A model generated the notes under the pieces. It was not told the DNA's origin. It made no database searches and saw only the letters and a program-made list of their open reading frames with translations. Below are positions 1 through 10,800 of a stretch of DNA of 64,000 bases, one piece after another (positions within the stretch are counted from its first letter, which is position 1; every line of letters starts with the position of its first letter). Origin of the DNA: Polytrichum commune. Lineage: Eukaryota > Streptophyta > Polytrichopsida > Polytrichales > Polytrichaceae. The stretch lies in NCBI GenBank assembly GCA_950295325.1, contig OX485804.1, forward strand, positions 26,908,001 to 26,972,000, in the 5' to 3' direction. The position numbers and the translations under genes were made by a program.

Positions 1-1028
1 ATGAATGACCTCGACCTCCAATCGCCTATTAATCCAGCTGATTTGGTATGTCTTTCTTGCCTCATCCATTTCTAGTTTTCTCTTTTTTGCTCTTCCATTT
101 TGTTTTCCTAATACTACCATTTTCATTTCTTACAGACTCGCAAGTTCTTCATCAAGGTTCTCGTGCGCAATGGTTCGGTTTTGAATGTCCGGACTTCGGA
201 CTTCGAAGACATGAGTTACAATTTGAAGAGAGATGGTTGGCTCAACAGTTTTGCGGATGCCAAAAACCAGTCGATGAGGGAGGACGGTGTCCCTTGGAGA
301 GGTGCTCATGAAAAGCATCCGGAGTTCTTCTCCATCCTTTTCTCCGCCCTCACGAATAAGGACGACATTATTATGGATTGGCAATGTGGCCTTGGTCGGT
401 TTTTCTTTTCCTTGTTTCATTTCCTTGTTTTTTTTCCTTACTTCATTTCCCATTCATTCCCTTATGCTCATCTTATGCCATTTTGTTTTTATAGGAGGTT
501 CCATGATTGCATGTCGTTCCATTCAACGCCATATTGTGGCGCTTGAGTCCGATCTCGACATCTTTAAGTCCATCCTCCTTCCTATGCGTGAAACTGAGCA
601 AGAACACACTTCTCAGCATGCTGCCCCACAACGAGGATCCGTTTTTGCTCCTCCTCCCCGGAAGATGGCCAAGCGCAATTTCGATTTGCTGTGTGCGTAA
701 GTTCGTTCTTGTCTTCTTACTTGCTTGTATTTGTATCTTCTTCTATCGGATTTTTTGGCTTGTACTAATTTGTTTTGTTTTTCCGTCTTGACTGTGCAGA
801 GTTCAAAATGAGAGTCCCATTTGTGTCCTTAATGCGGACATGTTTGCAACCCCTTCGACAACCTTCCAACTCCCTTCGTATGCCGCTGACCTTGCCAATC
901 TTTTGGCAGAAGCACCTTCCCCACCTCCTCGTCGCATTCGCCCTCTCAACAAAGTAGTATTTGATTTCCTAGACATAGAGGCCGACCAGGGCGAGGTTAG
1001 TGATAGACATGATAATCCTAGTTGTTGA
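1..1028 (+). CDS. Methyltransferase-like gene, 3' exons (locus M1, 5' end outside window)
   Basis: Four exons are supported: 1-45, 136-394, 495-696 and 800-1028, joined by GT-AG introns of 90, 100 and 103 bp; the stop is TGA at 1026-1028. The first ATG is not a start: the same exon in locus M3 (57.5-58.9 kb) continues upstream, and the SPIN residues align. Exon 2 carries PWRGAHEKHPEFF, like motif X of beta-class DNA methyltransferases, then DIIMDWQCGLGG, like the SAM-binding motif I (DxxxGxG). Exon 3 continues with ACRSIQRHIVALESD, like motif II/III with its acidic residue. The last exon shares D-MF and LPSYA with M3. Known family: N6-adenine/N4-cytosine methylases in which the SAM motif follows the catalytic motif. 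The catalytic exon is outside the window, so activity cannot be judged. A nuclear or organellar location is not shown. Confidence 0.72.
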
Positions 1029-1207
1029 CTACACCTGGTGCGTTTGGAACCCCTATTGTCTATGTTTTCTTTATGTTTGAGTTACTTACAAATTCCCTTG
1101 TTGAATTTCCATTGCCCTTTTTAAAACCCCATTTAACTCCATCATCTTATGTGTTTTTTACCTTTCAATCTCTCTTTCAATTACTTATCTTATGTCCATA
1201 AGTGGCC

Positions 1208-3260
1208 GACCCTCTCGGAACCGAGAGGGTCTAGGATGGTTTTAGTATGGACCAGATTTTCACAACTATGATGTGGCTTCAGTATGTGACTGTATGTGGA
1301 CCAGCTAGTTATTCATGTTGAAATTGTTCGCGGGTGCATGAAAGGGAGACCCTCTCGGAACCCAGAGGGTCAAGGTGGGGATATTAAGGACCAGATTTTG
1401 ACAACTATGATTTTGCTTGTGTATGTGAATGTATTTGGACCAACTAGTTATTCATCTTCAAAAGATTTGTGTTTGCAAGAGAATGAGACCCTCTCGGAAC
1501 CGAGAGGGTCAAGGTGGGGATAGTATGGACCAGATTTTGACAACTATGATGTGGCTTGTGTATATGTTTCTTTGTGGACCACTTAGTAATTCATGTTGAG
1601 AATTTTTGTGTGTGCACTAGGATGAGACTCTCTCGGAACCGAGAGGGTCTAGGATGGGTTTAGTATGGACCAGATTTTGAAAACTATGATGTGGCTTTTG
1701 TTTGTGAATGTATGTGGACCAACTAGTAATTCATGTTGAAATTGTTTGCGGGTTCGTGAGAGGGAGACCCTCTCGGAACCGAGAGGGTCGAGGTTGGGAT
1801 AGTGTGGACCAGATTTCGACAACTCAGATGTGGCTTGTGTATGTGAATGTATTTGGACCAACTAGTTATTCATGTTCAAAACTTTTGTGTGTGCATGAGT
1901 GTTAGACCCTCTCAGAACCGAGAGGGTGAATTTGGGGTTAGTATGGACCAGAATTTGACAATTATGATTTGGCTTGTCTATGTGTATGTATGTGGTCCAT
2001 CTAGTTAGTCATAATGAAATTGATTTTGGGTGCATGAGAGTGAGACCCTCTCGGAACCGAGAGGGTCAAGTTGGGGACAGTATGGACCAGATTTTGTCAA
2101 CTATGATTTGCCTTGTGTATATGTTTGTTTGTGGACCAATTATTAGTTCATGTTGAAAAGTTTTGTTTGTGCACTAGGATGAGACCCTCTCGGAACCGAC
2201 AGTGTCTAGGATGGGTTTAGTATGGACCAGATTTTGAAAACTATGATGTGGCTTTTGTATGTGAATGTATGTGGACCAACTAGTAATTCATGTTGAAAAT
2301 GTTTGCGAGTGCATGAGAGGGAGACCCTCTCGGAACCGAGAGGGTCGAGGTTGGGATAGTGTGGACCACATTTCGACAACTCTGATTTGGCTTGTTTATG
2401 TGAATGTATTTGGACCAAGTAGTTATTCATGTTCAAAACTTTTGTGTGTGCATGAGAGTGAGACCCTCTCGGAACCGAGAGGGTGAATTTGGGGTTAGTA
2501 TGGACCAGATTTTGACAACTATGATTTGGCTTGTCTATGTGTATGTATGTGGTCCATCTAGTTAGTAATAATGAAATTGATTTTGGGTGCATGTTAGTGA
2601 GACCCTCTCGGAACCGAGAGGGTCAAGTTGGGGATAGTATGGACCAGATTTTGACAACTATGACTTGGCTTGTCTATGTGTATGTATGTGGACTAGGTAG
2701 GTACTTAGGTTGTTAATGTTTGTGTATTCATAAGAGGCCCACCCTCTCGGAACCGAGAGGGTCAATGTTGGGATAGTATGGACCAGATTTTTACAACTAT
2801 GATGTGCCTTGTGGATGTGAATGTATGTGGTCTAGGTGGGTACTTACGTTTGAAATTTTTGTATATGCATGAGAGTGATACCCTCTCGGGTGTAGGTTGT
2901 GATAGTAAGGACCAGATTTTCACAACTATTATGTGCCTTCTGTATGTGCATGTATGTGTATTACGTAGGTACTTAGGTTGAAAACGTTTGTGTATCCTTG
3001 ACAGTGAGACCCTCTCGGAACCGAGAGGGTCAAGGTGGGGATATTATGGATAGTATTCATTTTTACATGAATGTATGTGGATTAGGTAGGTAATTAGATT
3101 TTGTCAACTTGAGTGGTTGGACTACTTGTGGACCCTCTCGGTTTCGAGAGGTTCCAGTGGTTGGGGGTTTCATCCAGTGGTTGGGGGTTTCTTTTTGGGG
3201 TTCATATTTGTCAAGGGGTTCGACTATTTGGGAACCCTCTCGGTTCCGAGAGGGTCCCCG
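1208..3260. repeat. Tandem array, about 139-bp unit, built on palindrome P2
   Basis: About 13 units run from 1208 to 3031, followed by two diverged palindromes near 3130 and 3234. Each unit carries a palindrome with 11-bp arms GACCCTCTCGG and CCGAGAGGGTC around centre AA (TT in the last two). Palindrome starts include 1208, 1349, 1487, 1625, 1766, 1904, 2043, 2182, 2323, 2461, 2601, 2739 and 3008; the copy near 2880 has lost one arm. Between palindromes the roughly 115-bp spacers resemble each other (TATGGACCAGATTTTGACAA and neighbours), so this is a satellite. A four-unit block (about 557 bp) recurs at 1625-2180 and 2182-2740, a higher-order step. Confidence 0.9.
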
Positions 3261-3695
3261 GGTATGGGGTTCATCCCAGATTTTTGCATGTGGCATTATA
3301 GCCATAATGTTATATATTGCATCCTCTGTCATTATGTGCAATATTAGTTAAGATCCCCTAGTTAAGTTCAGATTCATCCCATTAATGTAATGCATTGAAT
3401 GCATATCTCCTTCCAATTATGGTCACATCCCCGTGCACCCTTTTCACATTGTGCCGCTCCAAGCACGTGCTCTCCTATTTCGGCATGTAATACTTTCAAG
3501 CCCAAGCATTGTGCTACTCCAACCTATTGAGTGCTCGGACTCTCAACTCTGTTTCTACAAGATTGTCAACCTTGTTTCAGGTGAATGCTCTCACTTCCGA
3601 TTGCCCTAGATGTGTAGTCCTTATTCTTGAGTTGGATTCAGGTGTTGATTTGGTTAGGATTTTTGGATGCTCTCACTTTTAATGGCCCAAAAATT
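3261..3695. other. Spacer without recognisable gene
   Basis: This stretch separates the two tandem arrays. No exon, splice pair or transposon motif was recognised. The last 100 bases already contain diverged pieces of the 48-bp unit (TCTCACTT and GGCCCAAAAATTTCAGATT). Confidence 0.5.
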
Positions 3696-4985
3696 TCAGA
3701 TTCTATGCTCTTGTTTTTGAGGTTAAGCCCTTGGCCAAAAATTTCAGATTGTAGGCTCTTGTTTGTGAGGTTAAGTCCTTGGCCTAACATATCAGATTAG
3801 TGGCTCTTGTGTGTGAGGTTAAGCCCTTGCCCAAAGATTTCAGATTGTTAGATCTTGTATATGGTGTTGAGGCCTTGGCCAAAAATTTCAGATTGTTGGC
3901 TCTTGTGTGTGAGGTTAAGCCGTTGCCCAAAAATTTCATATTCTATGCTCTTGTATGTGAGGTTAAGCCCTTGCCCACAACTTTCAGATTCTATGGTTTG
4001 TATATGGTGTTGAGGCCTTGGCCAAAAATTTCAGATTGTAGGCTCTTCTTTGTGAGGTTAAGTCCTTGGCCAAACATATCAGATTAGTTGCTCTTGTATG
4101 TGATGTTAAGGCCTTCTCCAAACATATCAGATTAGTGGCTCTTGTGTGTGAGGTTAAGCCCTTGCCCAAAAATTTCAGATTGTTAGCTCTTGTATATGGT
4201 GTTGAGGCCTTGGCCAAAAATTTCAGATTGTTGGCTCTTGTGTGTGAGGTTAAGGCCTTGGCCAACAATTTCAGATTGTAGGCTTTTGAATGTGATGTTA
4301 AGGCCTTGGCCAAATATTTCAGATTGTGGGCTCTTGTGTGTGAGGTTAAGGCCTTGGCCAACAATTTCATATTGTAGGCTTTTGAATGTGATGTTAAGGC
4401 CTTGGCCAAATATTTCAAATTGTGGGCTCTTGTATATGAGGTTAAAGCCTTGGCTAAACATATCAGATTAGTGGCTCTTCTGTGTGAGGTTAAGGCATTG
4501 GCCAAAAGTTTGTGATTGTTAGCTCTTGTAGATGGGGTTGAGGCCTTGGCCAAAAATTTGTTATTGTAGCCTCTTGTATGTGAGGTTAAGGCCTTGGCCA
4601 AACATATCAGATTAGGGGCTCTTGTGTGTGAGCTTAAGCCCTTGCCCAAAAATTTCAGATTGTTAGCTCTTGTATATGGTGTTGAGGCCTTGGCCAAAAA
4701 TTTCAGATTGTTGGCTCTTGTGTGTGAGGTTAAGGCCTTGGCCAACAATTTCAGATTGTAGGCTTTTGAATGTGATGTTAAGGCCTTGGCCAAATATTTC
4801 AGATTGTGGGCTCTTGTATATGAGGTTAAAGCCTTGGCTAAACATATCATATTAGTGGCTCTTGTGTGTGAGGTTAAGGCATTGGCCAAAAGTTTGTGAT
4901 TGTTAGCTCTTGTTTATGGGGTTGAGGCCTTGGCCAAACATTTGTTATTGTAGCCTCTTGTATGTGAGGTTAAGGCCTTGAACAC
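3696..4985. repeat. Tandem array with 48-bp unit
   Basis: About 26 units contain GGCTCTTGTGTGTGAGGTTA followed by AGGCCTTGGCC and an A-rich AATTTCAGATTGT block. The spacing of GCCTTGGCC is 48 bp. Because 48 is a multiple of three, the minus strand stays open for 301 codons (3984-4889), as a repeat of about 16 residues resembling ALTSHTRANNLKFLAK. The open frame is a by-product of the period. A longer block of several units recurs (4183-4470 resembles 4663-4860). Confidence 0.88.
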
Positions 4986-5368
4986 TATATTCGGTATTTG
5001 GAGACTTTTTGTTGATTATGAGACTATATAAGGATGCACCTTTCAAAATTGGACCAGTAATGACGACTAAAAATCCCATATGTATAATGGTATGCTACTA
5101 TTATTATACATAAAGGCATGGAAGTGAACAAAAATGTGAGGCATACATGAAAATAGTTGCGTATGAAATCACAACTCGTTATGAATGGAAGGGAAGGTGC
5201 GAAGAATGAAAGTTGAATGAATTAATTGGGATTGAAATACAATTATAATGGAAATACCATCAATGTCTTGAGTAACTTGGAATAGCATAGAAAGTAAGCA
5301 CTTAAATATGTTCTACACCTAAGCCCATTTAGGGAGTCCGTCCCACTAGTACGCTTCTAGACGTCACA
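4986..5368. other. AT-rich spacer
   Basis: No coding signal, repeat or splice site was recognised. It separates the 48-bp array from the 3' end of the minus-strand proline-rich gene. Confidence 0.5.
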
Positions 5369-6369
5369 CTAGTCCGACCCACTATTTTTTTTGGCGGCTA
5401 AGCCCTTTTTTTTGGCGGCCTCCATGGCTCTAAAAATCTCAGGCCCACGACTGTATCCTTGTGTGTTGCCTGGACAGGAATATGTGTCGTTCTTGCATGT
5501 TTCAGGACGCGCTCCCGAATTGTACGAGGTGGTATTATAAGTAGAATGCGAGGGCGTTTGCGAAAGGGAACGTCTTGCGCTTCTCCGGAGGGCCAGACAA
5601 TGATCGGACTCGGAAGATGCGGCCTTGAGGGCGTGCCTATCCAAGGAGGACGTGGAGGAGGGCCGGGCACCAAGCGAGCGGGTAACCACCTGCGAAACAA
5701 CGTCATAGGAAGATAAGAATAGGAATGGAGTGGGGAAAATAATGAGGGCGGTTTGGGATGGGCGCTCGTAAAGAGAACGGCACGCAAACGGAAGACAAGG
5801 AAAGCAAAAGCGAGAAAGGGGTTCAGGGTTGAGGAGGGCACCTTGGCTTTGGGGACGTCCATGCGGGGAACGGTGGGAACGAGGGGGGCGTCGACGGGAG
5901 CATCCGGAGCCGATGGAACTATTGCAATTATGTTGGATGGCGGGGGGGAGTCGAGGCGTGGAGGGCCCACGATCGCGGAGGACGTTGCGGGGGGAGGAAC
6001 GGAGTCGGCGGGGGAGGTGTGGCAACGGGGGCCTTCCATGCGGAGACGCCGGCTCGGCCCGCGACGAGCGACGGCGTCGTCCCTCGAGGGCGAGAGGTGT
6101 CCCAAACGAACGAGCGTCCGTTTCTCCTTGGAGAGGGGGGAGGGCGACGGGGCGTAGGCGCGGGCGACAAGTGGTGGGGGCGGGCTGTTGACGACGCCGT
6201 CGTCGATGCCGACGTCGCGGGAGTAATCCACGGCCGAGGCCGCGTCGACCGCCGAGAACTGGTAGAGGGATGGCATTTGGAAGCCCGTGACGTCGCGGGA
6301 AGGGGAGGCAGGGGGCGAGAGGAGACGGGAAGGGCCGTCGACCACAGGGGCGTCGCATATGGGGGCAGA
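5369..6369 (-). CDS. Proline/arginine-rich protein, two exons of an unidentified gene
   Basis: On the minus strand, exon 6369-5842 (176 codons) starts after a pyrimidine-rich acceptor ending CCCATAG. An intron 5841-5690 (152 bp, GTGCCC to TTTCGCAG) joins exon 5689-5369 in the same frame, ending at a stop with the tail AMEAAKKKGLAAKKNSGSD. The first exon encodes a low-complexity Pro/Ser/Ala-rich stretch with LYQFSAVDAASAVDYSRDVG near its start; the second is basic and Ser/Thr-rich. No domain was recognised. The first exon of the gene was not found: it may be upstream, or the exons may belong to the HAD gene ending at 6481. GC content is much higher than in the flanks, which favours real coding DNA but also produces long open frames by chance. 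Confidence 0.4.
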
Positions 6370-6480
6370 CTATGGGCAAGAACAACAACAACAACAATCA
6401 CAACAACAAAAGACATCCAAAAACGAAGCAAGCATTAGTAAATGTGAACCACATGATACAAGCAAAGACATGGAGGCATT

Positions 6481-7248
6481 TCAAATCAATTTATTGAGTT
6501 TGGCGAGCCTCATGATGCTCTTGAATACATTATCGCGGGGGCTTAGCGCCGCATTGCCGAAGGGGTTGGACCTAACAAAAAATGGGATGCTACCGGCGTG
6601 GAGCACGAGCCTTCTAAGGTAGGGGGCTAGCCTATCGACCAAAAATGTGTCTTGCCTATCGCCGGTCCAAGTGTCCGGGAAGATGACGTTGCCCGGGGGG
6701 TTCAAGACGCTCTTGGTGGGGCTGTCGTCGATGAGGACGGTGTTCTCTGGAGTCGGCCACCACCCGTGCGGCGTCCCTTGCAGACGGGGGACGCCTCGCC
6801 AGAGTCTCGAGCGGAGGACCTTGAGGAACTGTTGTCCTCCGCCCCGACCGCCAAACTTGGGCACCGGTTGACCTTTCTCGTCGAGCAGCTCGTCGCAGTC
6901 CTCTTGGCCGAGGACGAGGCAAGGGCTCGGGAGATCGCGGAACAAGAAGTGCACGATGGGCTCGGTGTTCTCCATGACCATGGAGCTCCACACAATGACG
7001 TGAGCGAACTCGACCACCTCGCGAAGGAAGTCACGCAAGCCGGGACGGGCGCGGACAGCCTTGCGGTTAATGAGGGTGTCGAGCTCGCCGTCGTAGTCCC
7101 TTTCGTCGGGGTGACGGAAGGGACGCGTGGGGACCCTTGGGATGTGTTGGGTGTGACACAACACCCCGTTGAGGTCAAAAACGATGAAAGGTTTGTTCCG
7201 GGTGGGAGGTCCACTGGTAGAGGGGTTGCGACCAATCTCCGGGGGGTC
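6481..7248 (-). CDS. FCP1/NIF-type HAD phosphatase-like protein (internal/3' exon)
   Basis: The minus-strand frame opens after a likely acceptor (TTCATCACAG) at 7249-7250 and runs to TGA at 6481. It begins DPPEIGRNPSTSGPPTRNKP, followed by FIVFDLNGVLCHTQ: HAD motif I with the nucleophile Asp retained, the second Asp of the usual DxD replaced by Asn. VIVWSSMVMENTEP supplies motif II, and ENTVLIDDSPTKSVLNP supplies motif III with the Asp pair. About 255 codons fit the C-terminal FCP homology domain of NLI-interacting-factor-like phosphatases, which remove phosphate from Ser/Thr or Tyr of protein substrates; the DLNG variant is familiar from a plant subgroup. An upstream exon with the start codon is expected but was not located between this gene and M2. 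Confidence 0.7.
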   Translation of the reverse strand, partial: DPPEIGRNPSTSGPPTRNKPFIVFDLNGVLCHTQHIPRVPTRPFRHPDERDYDGELDTLINRKAVRARPGLRDFLREVVEFAHVIVWSSMVMENTEPIVHFLFRDLPSPCLVLGQEDCDELLDEKGQPVPKFGGRGGGQQFLKVLRSRLWRGVPRLQGTPHGWWPTPENTVLIDDSPTKSVLNPPGNVIFPDTWTGDRQDTFLVDRLAPYLRRLVLHAGSIPFFVRSNPFGNAALSPRDNVFKSIMRLAKLNKLI

Positions 7249-7381
7249 CTGTGATGAACAACGCGACTAGTTTAATTCTATGATCCAATAATGAAATTTT
7301 GCGTAGAAAATGAAGACGGTGCATTATGGGGAAAGACGAGGAAGTGAGGAGAGTGCAAGGAAAATGTGCTCAAGGGCACAC

Positions 7382-7536
7382 TTGCGAACGAGCGTTCGTG
7401 AATGAAGGCTGCGGGGGCGGTGCGCATCATTTACGAGCGCTCGTTCGTGAGCGCGGCTACACGTACATTTACGAGCGGTCGTTCGCGAATGAGGTGGACA
7501 GTGGGTCGCAGCCTTTCACGAACGAGCGTTCGCGAA
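7382..7536. repeat. Cluster of four imperfect P1 palindromes
   Basis: Four diverged copies (near 7384, 7432, 7469 and 7516) carry variants such as ACGAGCGCTCGT and GCGAACGAGCGTTCGT, spaced 37-48 bp. They lie in the 3' flank of locus M2. The region 7480-7940 is duplicated, diverged, at about 27550-28005. The rest of 7249-7698 shows no gene. Confidence 0.75.
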
Positions 7537-7698
7537 TGAGGTGGGTATGCAAGAATCAACATAATCTCATCAACATATACAACATACGAGAAGGGGTCGA
7601 GGGCAGAGAATTTGAAGCAACGCGATGCAGATAACATAGGCTCATATATTAATCCGTTGAATATTTACATTTCTCACGTGATAGTCTATCACATTTTC

Positions 7699-7776
7699 CT
7701 AAGGCAAAATGATGCCGTGTCCTACAAAACTGTTCGGCCCTAAGGGGGACCGCTGAAGAGGGCTCTCGCAAGGCCA
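7699..7776 (-). CDS. M2 terminal exon
   Basis: After acceptor ACATCCAG the frame gives 25 codons starting WPCESPLQRSPLG and ends HGIILP then TAG. The diverged duplicate at 27.79-27.87 kb keeps the similar ending (NIGFVGQSTMLT then stop), which supports this as a real 3' end. Confidence 0.55.
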   Translation of the reverse strand, partial: WPCESPLQRSPLGPNSFVGHGIILP

Positions 7777-7820
7777 CTGGATGTCGATGAAGATAAAAAC
7801 ATCGCGATGTTAGAGAGGTT

Positions 7821-7836
7821 ACGAACGCGCGTTCGT
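7821..7836. repeat. P1 palindrome (intron of M2)
   Basis: Perfect ACGAACG / CGTTCGT arms with centre CG, inside the 90-bp last intron (7866-7777). Confidence 0.9.
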
Positions 7837-7866
7837 TAAAAAATGGTATTCTCAGAGGAGAGTTAC

Positions 7867-9300
7867 CTCGTCATCGGGGGGAGGGGTAGCGGCGCTGGAC
7901 CGAGCAGCAGGTCCCTCCTCAACGATTAACGAACGCGCGTTCGTAACCTCCACAGCTGCAGCCGCCTCTGTCTCCATGGCCTCTGCCTCACGCTCCGGTT
8001 GAGAGGCATGTGTCGCCTGGATGCGCAGCGCGTCTTCTTCCTCGGCGCCCAGGTCGAGCGCGTCCATCCTGACATCCTCCATCCACGCCGCATGGGTTTC
8101 TTCCACGTCCATCCCATGCACCCCTGGTGCGTCATTGGGGCTCCCCTGCGTGTCCTCCACAATGACCATGTCAGTGTGTCGCGCAGAGTCATCGCCATGT
8201 CTGTCTACTACCCTGGGGACGACGGTGAAAGACGATGCATCGGTGTATGAGGGCAGTCCTACCCTTGAAGGGGGAGGGGTGAGGACTGGAGGACCTGAAG
8301 ATTCACGAACGCGCGTTCGTAAATCCTCGTCCTCCTGGATGGCCGCCGCCACAGCATCGTGGGAGGTGGTCGAGGGAACCTCTGGTGGCGGAGGAGTGCC
8401 AACAGGCGTGGGGTGGGGCGCCTGCTGGCGGGAAGGCCCTCCGGTGAACATGCCCGGTGGAGGGGATTGGGAGGGGTATCCTCCAGGGAAGGGGTAGGCC
8501 GGCTGGGGGGGCGCCGAGAAGCTCTGCATACGCTGGAGCATGGCGAGGATGGCGTCCGTCTTCTCGTTGGACTGCCTCAGCTCCTCCTGAATTGCGAACA
8601 TTTTCTTGGCATTCTCCTCTGCCGCCTTCGCCATGTCCTCCTTCATCTTTTGCTCGAGCTTGGCGTTAAGCTCGGCGACGGACAACGCCTCCTCCTTGAC
8701 CCGCTTGTTCTTGTCGAAGTCTACCCCCAGCTCGACCATGATCTCCATGTCGCCCTCGTCCTCATCGGAGACCTCGATGATTGCCCCCGGAGGCAGCTCC
8801 ACGTAGGGGGTCTTCTTCATCCTCCGCCTCGTGTTGCGGTACTGGTCCAACGTCGGTCGGGACCGTTGGTCCAGAAGGTCGAGGTTCTCCATCTTGGGAA
8901 CCACGATCGGCCTGGGCGACACGGATGTCGAGCATCCCCCGGGAGTGCCGAATGCCTCCGCTCCAGACGTTCTCGCGGGGAGGACATCTTGGGTTGTCCC
9001 CGCCGACGACCCCGTGTATCCACCCGGAGTCCCTTGCACGTCGGATGGATTTCCCGACGGCGCCAAAATGCGGAGAGGAGTGACGTCCAAGGATCGGAGG
9101 ATCGCCTCGATGTTGTAGGAGGGCGCGGGCTCGTCGTCGTCCGTCTCCATGGCGGGCATGCCTTCGTCGACGGGCATGTTGATGTCCGTCCTCGGGAGGG
9201 ACATGTCCTCCAGGTCCATCGTGGAGGCCTTCGCCCTGTGCACGTGGAAGTCCTCCTCGTCGATGGCTTCAATGAAGCTGTTGACGACCAGCCCCAGCAT
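7867..9300 (-). CDS. M2 exon 3: coiled coil and acidic/proline-rich tail
   Basis: 478 codons from MLGLVVNSFIEAIDEEDFHV (probable motif II/III of the methyltransferase fold) to DDE at donor GTAACT. A likely coiled coil (VAELNAKLEQKMKEDMAKAA) is followed by Pro-rich and acidic low complexity. Two P1 palindromes lie inside the frame (8305-8320 and 7929-7944), read in different frames as RTRVR and TNARS. Confidence 0.65.
7929..7944. repeat. P1 palindrome inside M2 coding exon
   Basis: Centre CG. It is read on the minus strand as TNARS in an open frame 20 codons before the donor. The 28-kb duplicate has a degenerate sequence here. Confidence 0.85.
8305..8320. repeat. P1 palindrome inside M2 coding exon
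   Basis: Centre CG. It is read on the minus strand as RTRVR, a different frame from the copy at 7929, without breaking the ORF. Confidence 0.85.
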
Positions 9301-9329
9301 CTGAGATTCAAGCAAATACGTTAGAAAAT

Positions 9330-9418
9330 ACGAACGTGCGTTCGTAAACATCAACGACGAGAAACAATGTCATCAAACCCAAGACAAGTTGAGGTGAACT
9401 TTACGAACGAGCGTTCGT
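9330..9418. repeat. Two P1 palindromes filling the second intron of M2
   Basis: Copies at 9330-9345 (centre TG on the plus strand) and 9403-9418 (centre AG) sit in the 140-bp intron 9440-9301. Confidence 0.9.
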
Positions 9419-9440
9419 AAATATTAGTTGGAGAGCTTAC

Positions 9441-10766
9441 CATCGCAGCGTACATGAACTTGCTGCCGCCACAAACGTTGTACACGGTCTCTCCGCTTAT
9501 TGCCACGCTCTGCAAAACGGAGACGTAGAACTCCAACCTGAGTTCCATCGCCGGGAAGACAGTGTACAAGGTCTCCTGCAGCAGATCCTTGGGAGGGGGA
9601 TGGGGGATGCTGTAGATCTTCTTGAACGTAGTGTTCGCCTTGACAGGGGCTCGCCCATTCCGCAGCGCGTTGTACGTCAAGAAGACGAGGCTGACCGCCC
9701 CCACCTGTTTGTTCCCCCTGGCCTCGTTGATGGCCACGATCCCTTCCGTCTTGGCGGGCACGTAAGTGCTGTGGAAGATGCTGTACTCAAATTTGATCGA
9801 CTTCTCGTACAGGTCGACTACAGCAGAGAGCTTCTCCTGCTCGACTATCCACAGCCAAACGTGAGGCTCCCTCATGTCCGGAGACTTGTGCTCCTTGAAC
9901 TTGGCCATGAAGGGGTCGTAGAAAGGTATGTCCTTCCCCCCCTGCCTCGACGCACCGGGGATCCCCCTGAAATCGATCAGGGCAAATGGGCACCCCCGTC
10001 GATCCTCCCTCACCTCGGCCCTGCTCATGGTCCGGTCCCACTTGGAAAATGTCACCCTCTCCACTCCTTTTGTCAACAGACAAAATCTGGCCACTCCTTC
10101 GAATGTGGCCAACCTCTTCCGCGTCAAAAAGCTTCTGTATTGCTCCACCTCTTGGGGATCCGTCTCGGTTTTCTTTGTCCTCTTGTTCCCCTTCTGCTTC
10201 AAAATGGAGGCGTGCTCCTTGACAAGACAACGCATTGAGGGTCCGGAGATGTTGTAGTCGACCTTGAACATCTTCCAGCTGGCCCAATTAATGTCCCCGT
10301 CGGCTAGGATGAGTGCGTACTCTGGTATTAGGGCGCTCAACTCCCTCATTGCAGCAGTCTTCAGCTTGCGGTGTTCGCACCATTCCTTGATGGAATACGT
10401 GCCGGGCTTGTGTCTTGGCCTCTTCAAAAATATCTTCGGGTATGGGATGGTTCTTCCCACAGTGTTCCCAAGAAGATGCACCGCGCACCTCTGCAACTCG
10501 GACTCTGTTAACCCTTGAAGGGACCTGAAGAACTCCCTCAGTAGTGGAGGGGCCTCCCCGGTCTTCTCCGCGCTGTACTTCTCCTCGGTGTCGGGGTTGA
10601 CCAGATCGCCCGAGCTGTGCGCATCAAAAAATTGTGTCCACAACTCCCAAGTGTCCCTGTTGCAACAGATGAGGCGGAGCTCACCCTTGAGCTCCAGGAC
10701 AGACTTGGTTGTTGTAGACTTCATGTCGATGGAGGAGAACTTGTCCACCATCGCGTCGCAGAATGC
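9441..10766 (-). CDS. M2 exon 2: helical region and methyltransferase-like motif IV to motif I
   Basis: 442 codons between acceptor CTGCAG and donor GTAAGC. Residues ~260-270 of the exon (CPFALIDFRGIPG) occupy the motif IV position, with Asp retained but the following PPY replaced by FRG. The exon ends with ISGETVYNVCGGSKFMYAAM, motif I-like, with CGGS in place of the usual AGTG type loop. The first 250 residues are unassigned. Confidence 0.7.
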
Positions 10767-10800
10767 CTGCAGCAAGAAAAACATCAGTAACGCACAAAAT

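Noticed and set aside
1-45. ATG at position 1 as gene start
   Set aside because: The homologous exon in M3 continues upstream of this Met, so it is internal.
1208-3260. CRISPR-like array of palindromic repeats
   Set aside because: The repeats are regularly spaced, but the ~115-bp spacers are similar to each other, there are no cas genes, and the genome is eukaryotic; it is a satellite.
3984-4889. 301-codon open frame with 16-residue repeats
   Set aside because: The frame is open only because the 48-bp unit is a multiple of three; no start context, promoter or non-repetitive part was seen.
5828-6431. Plus-strand and alternative minus-strand ORFs in the GC-rich block
   Set aside because: They are low-complexity Arg/Gly-rich shadows; the frame with splice signals and a coherent C-terminus was preferred.
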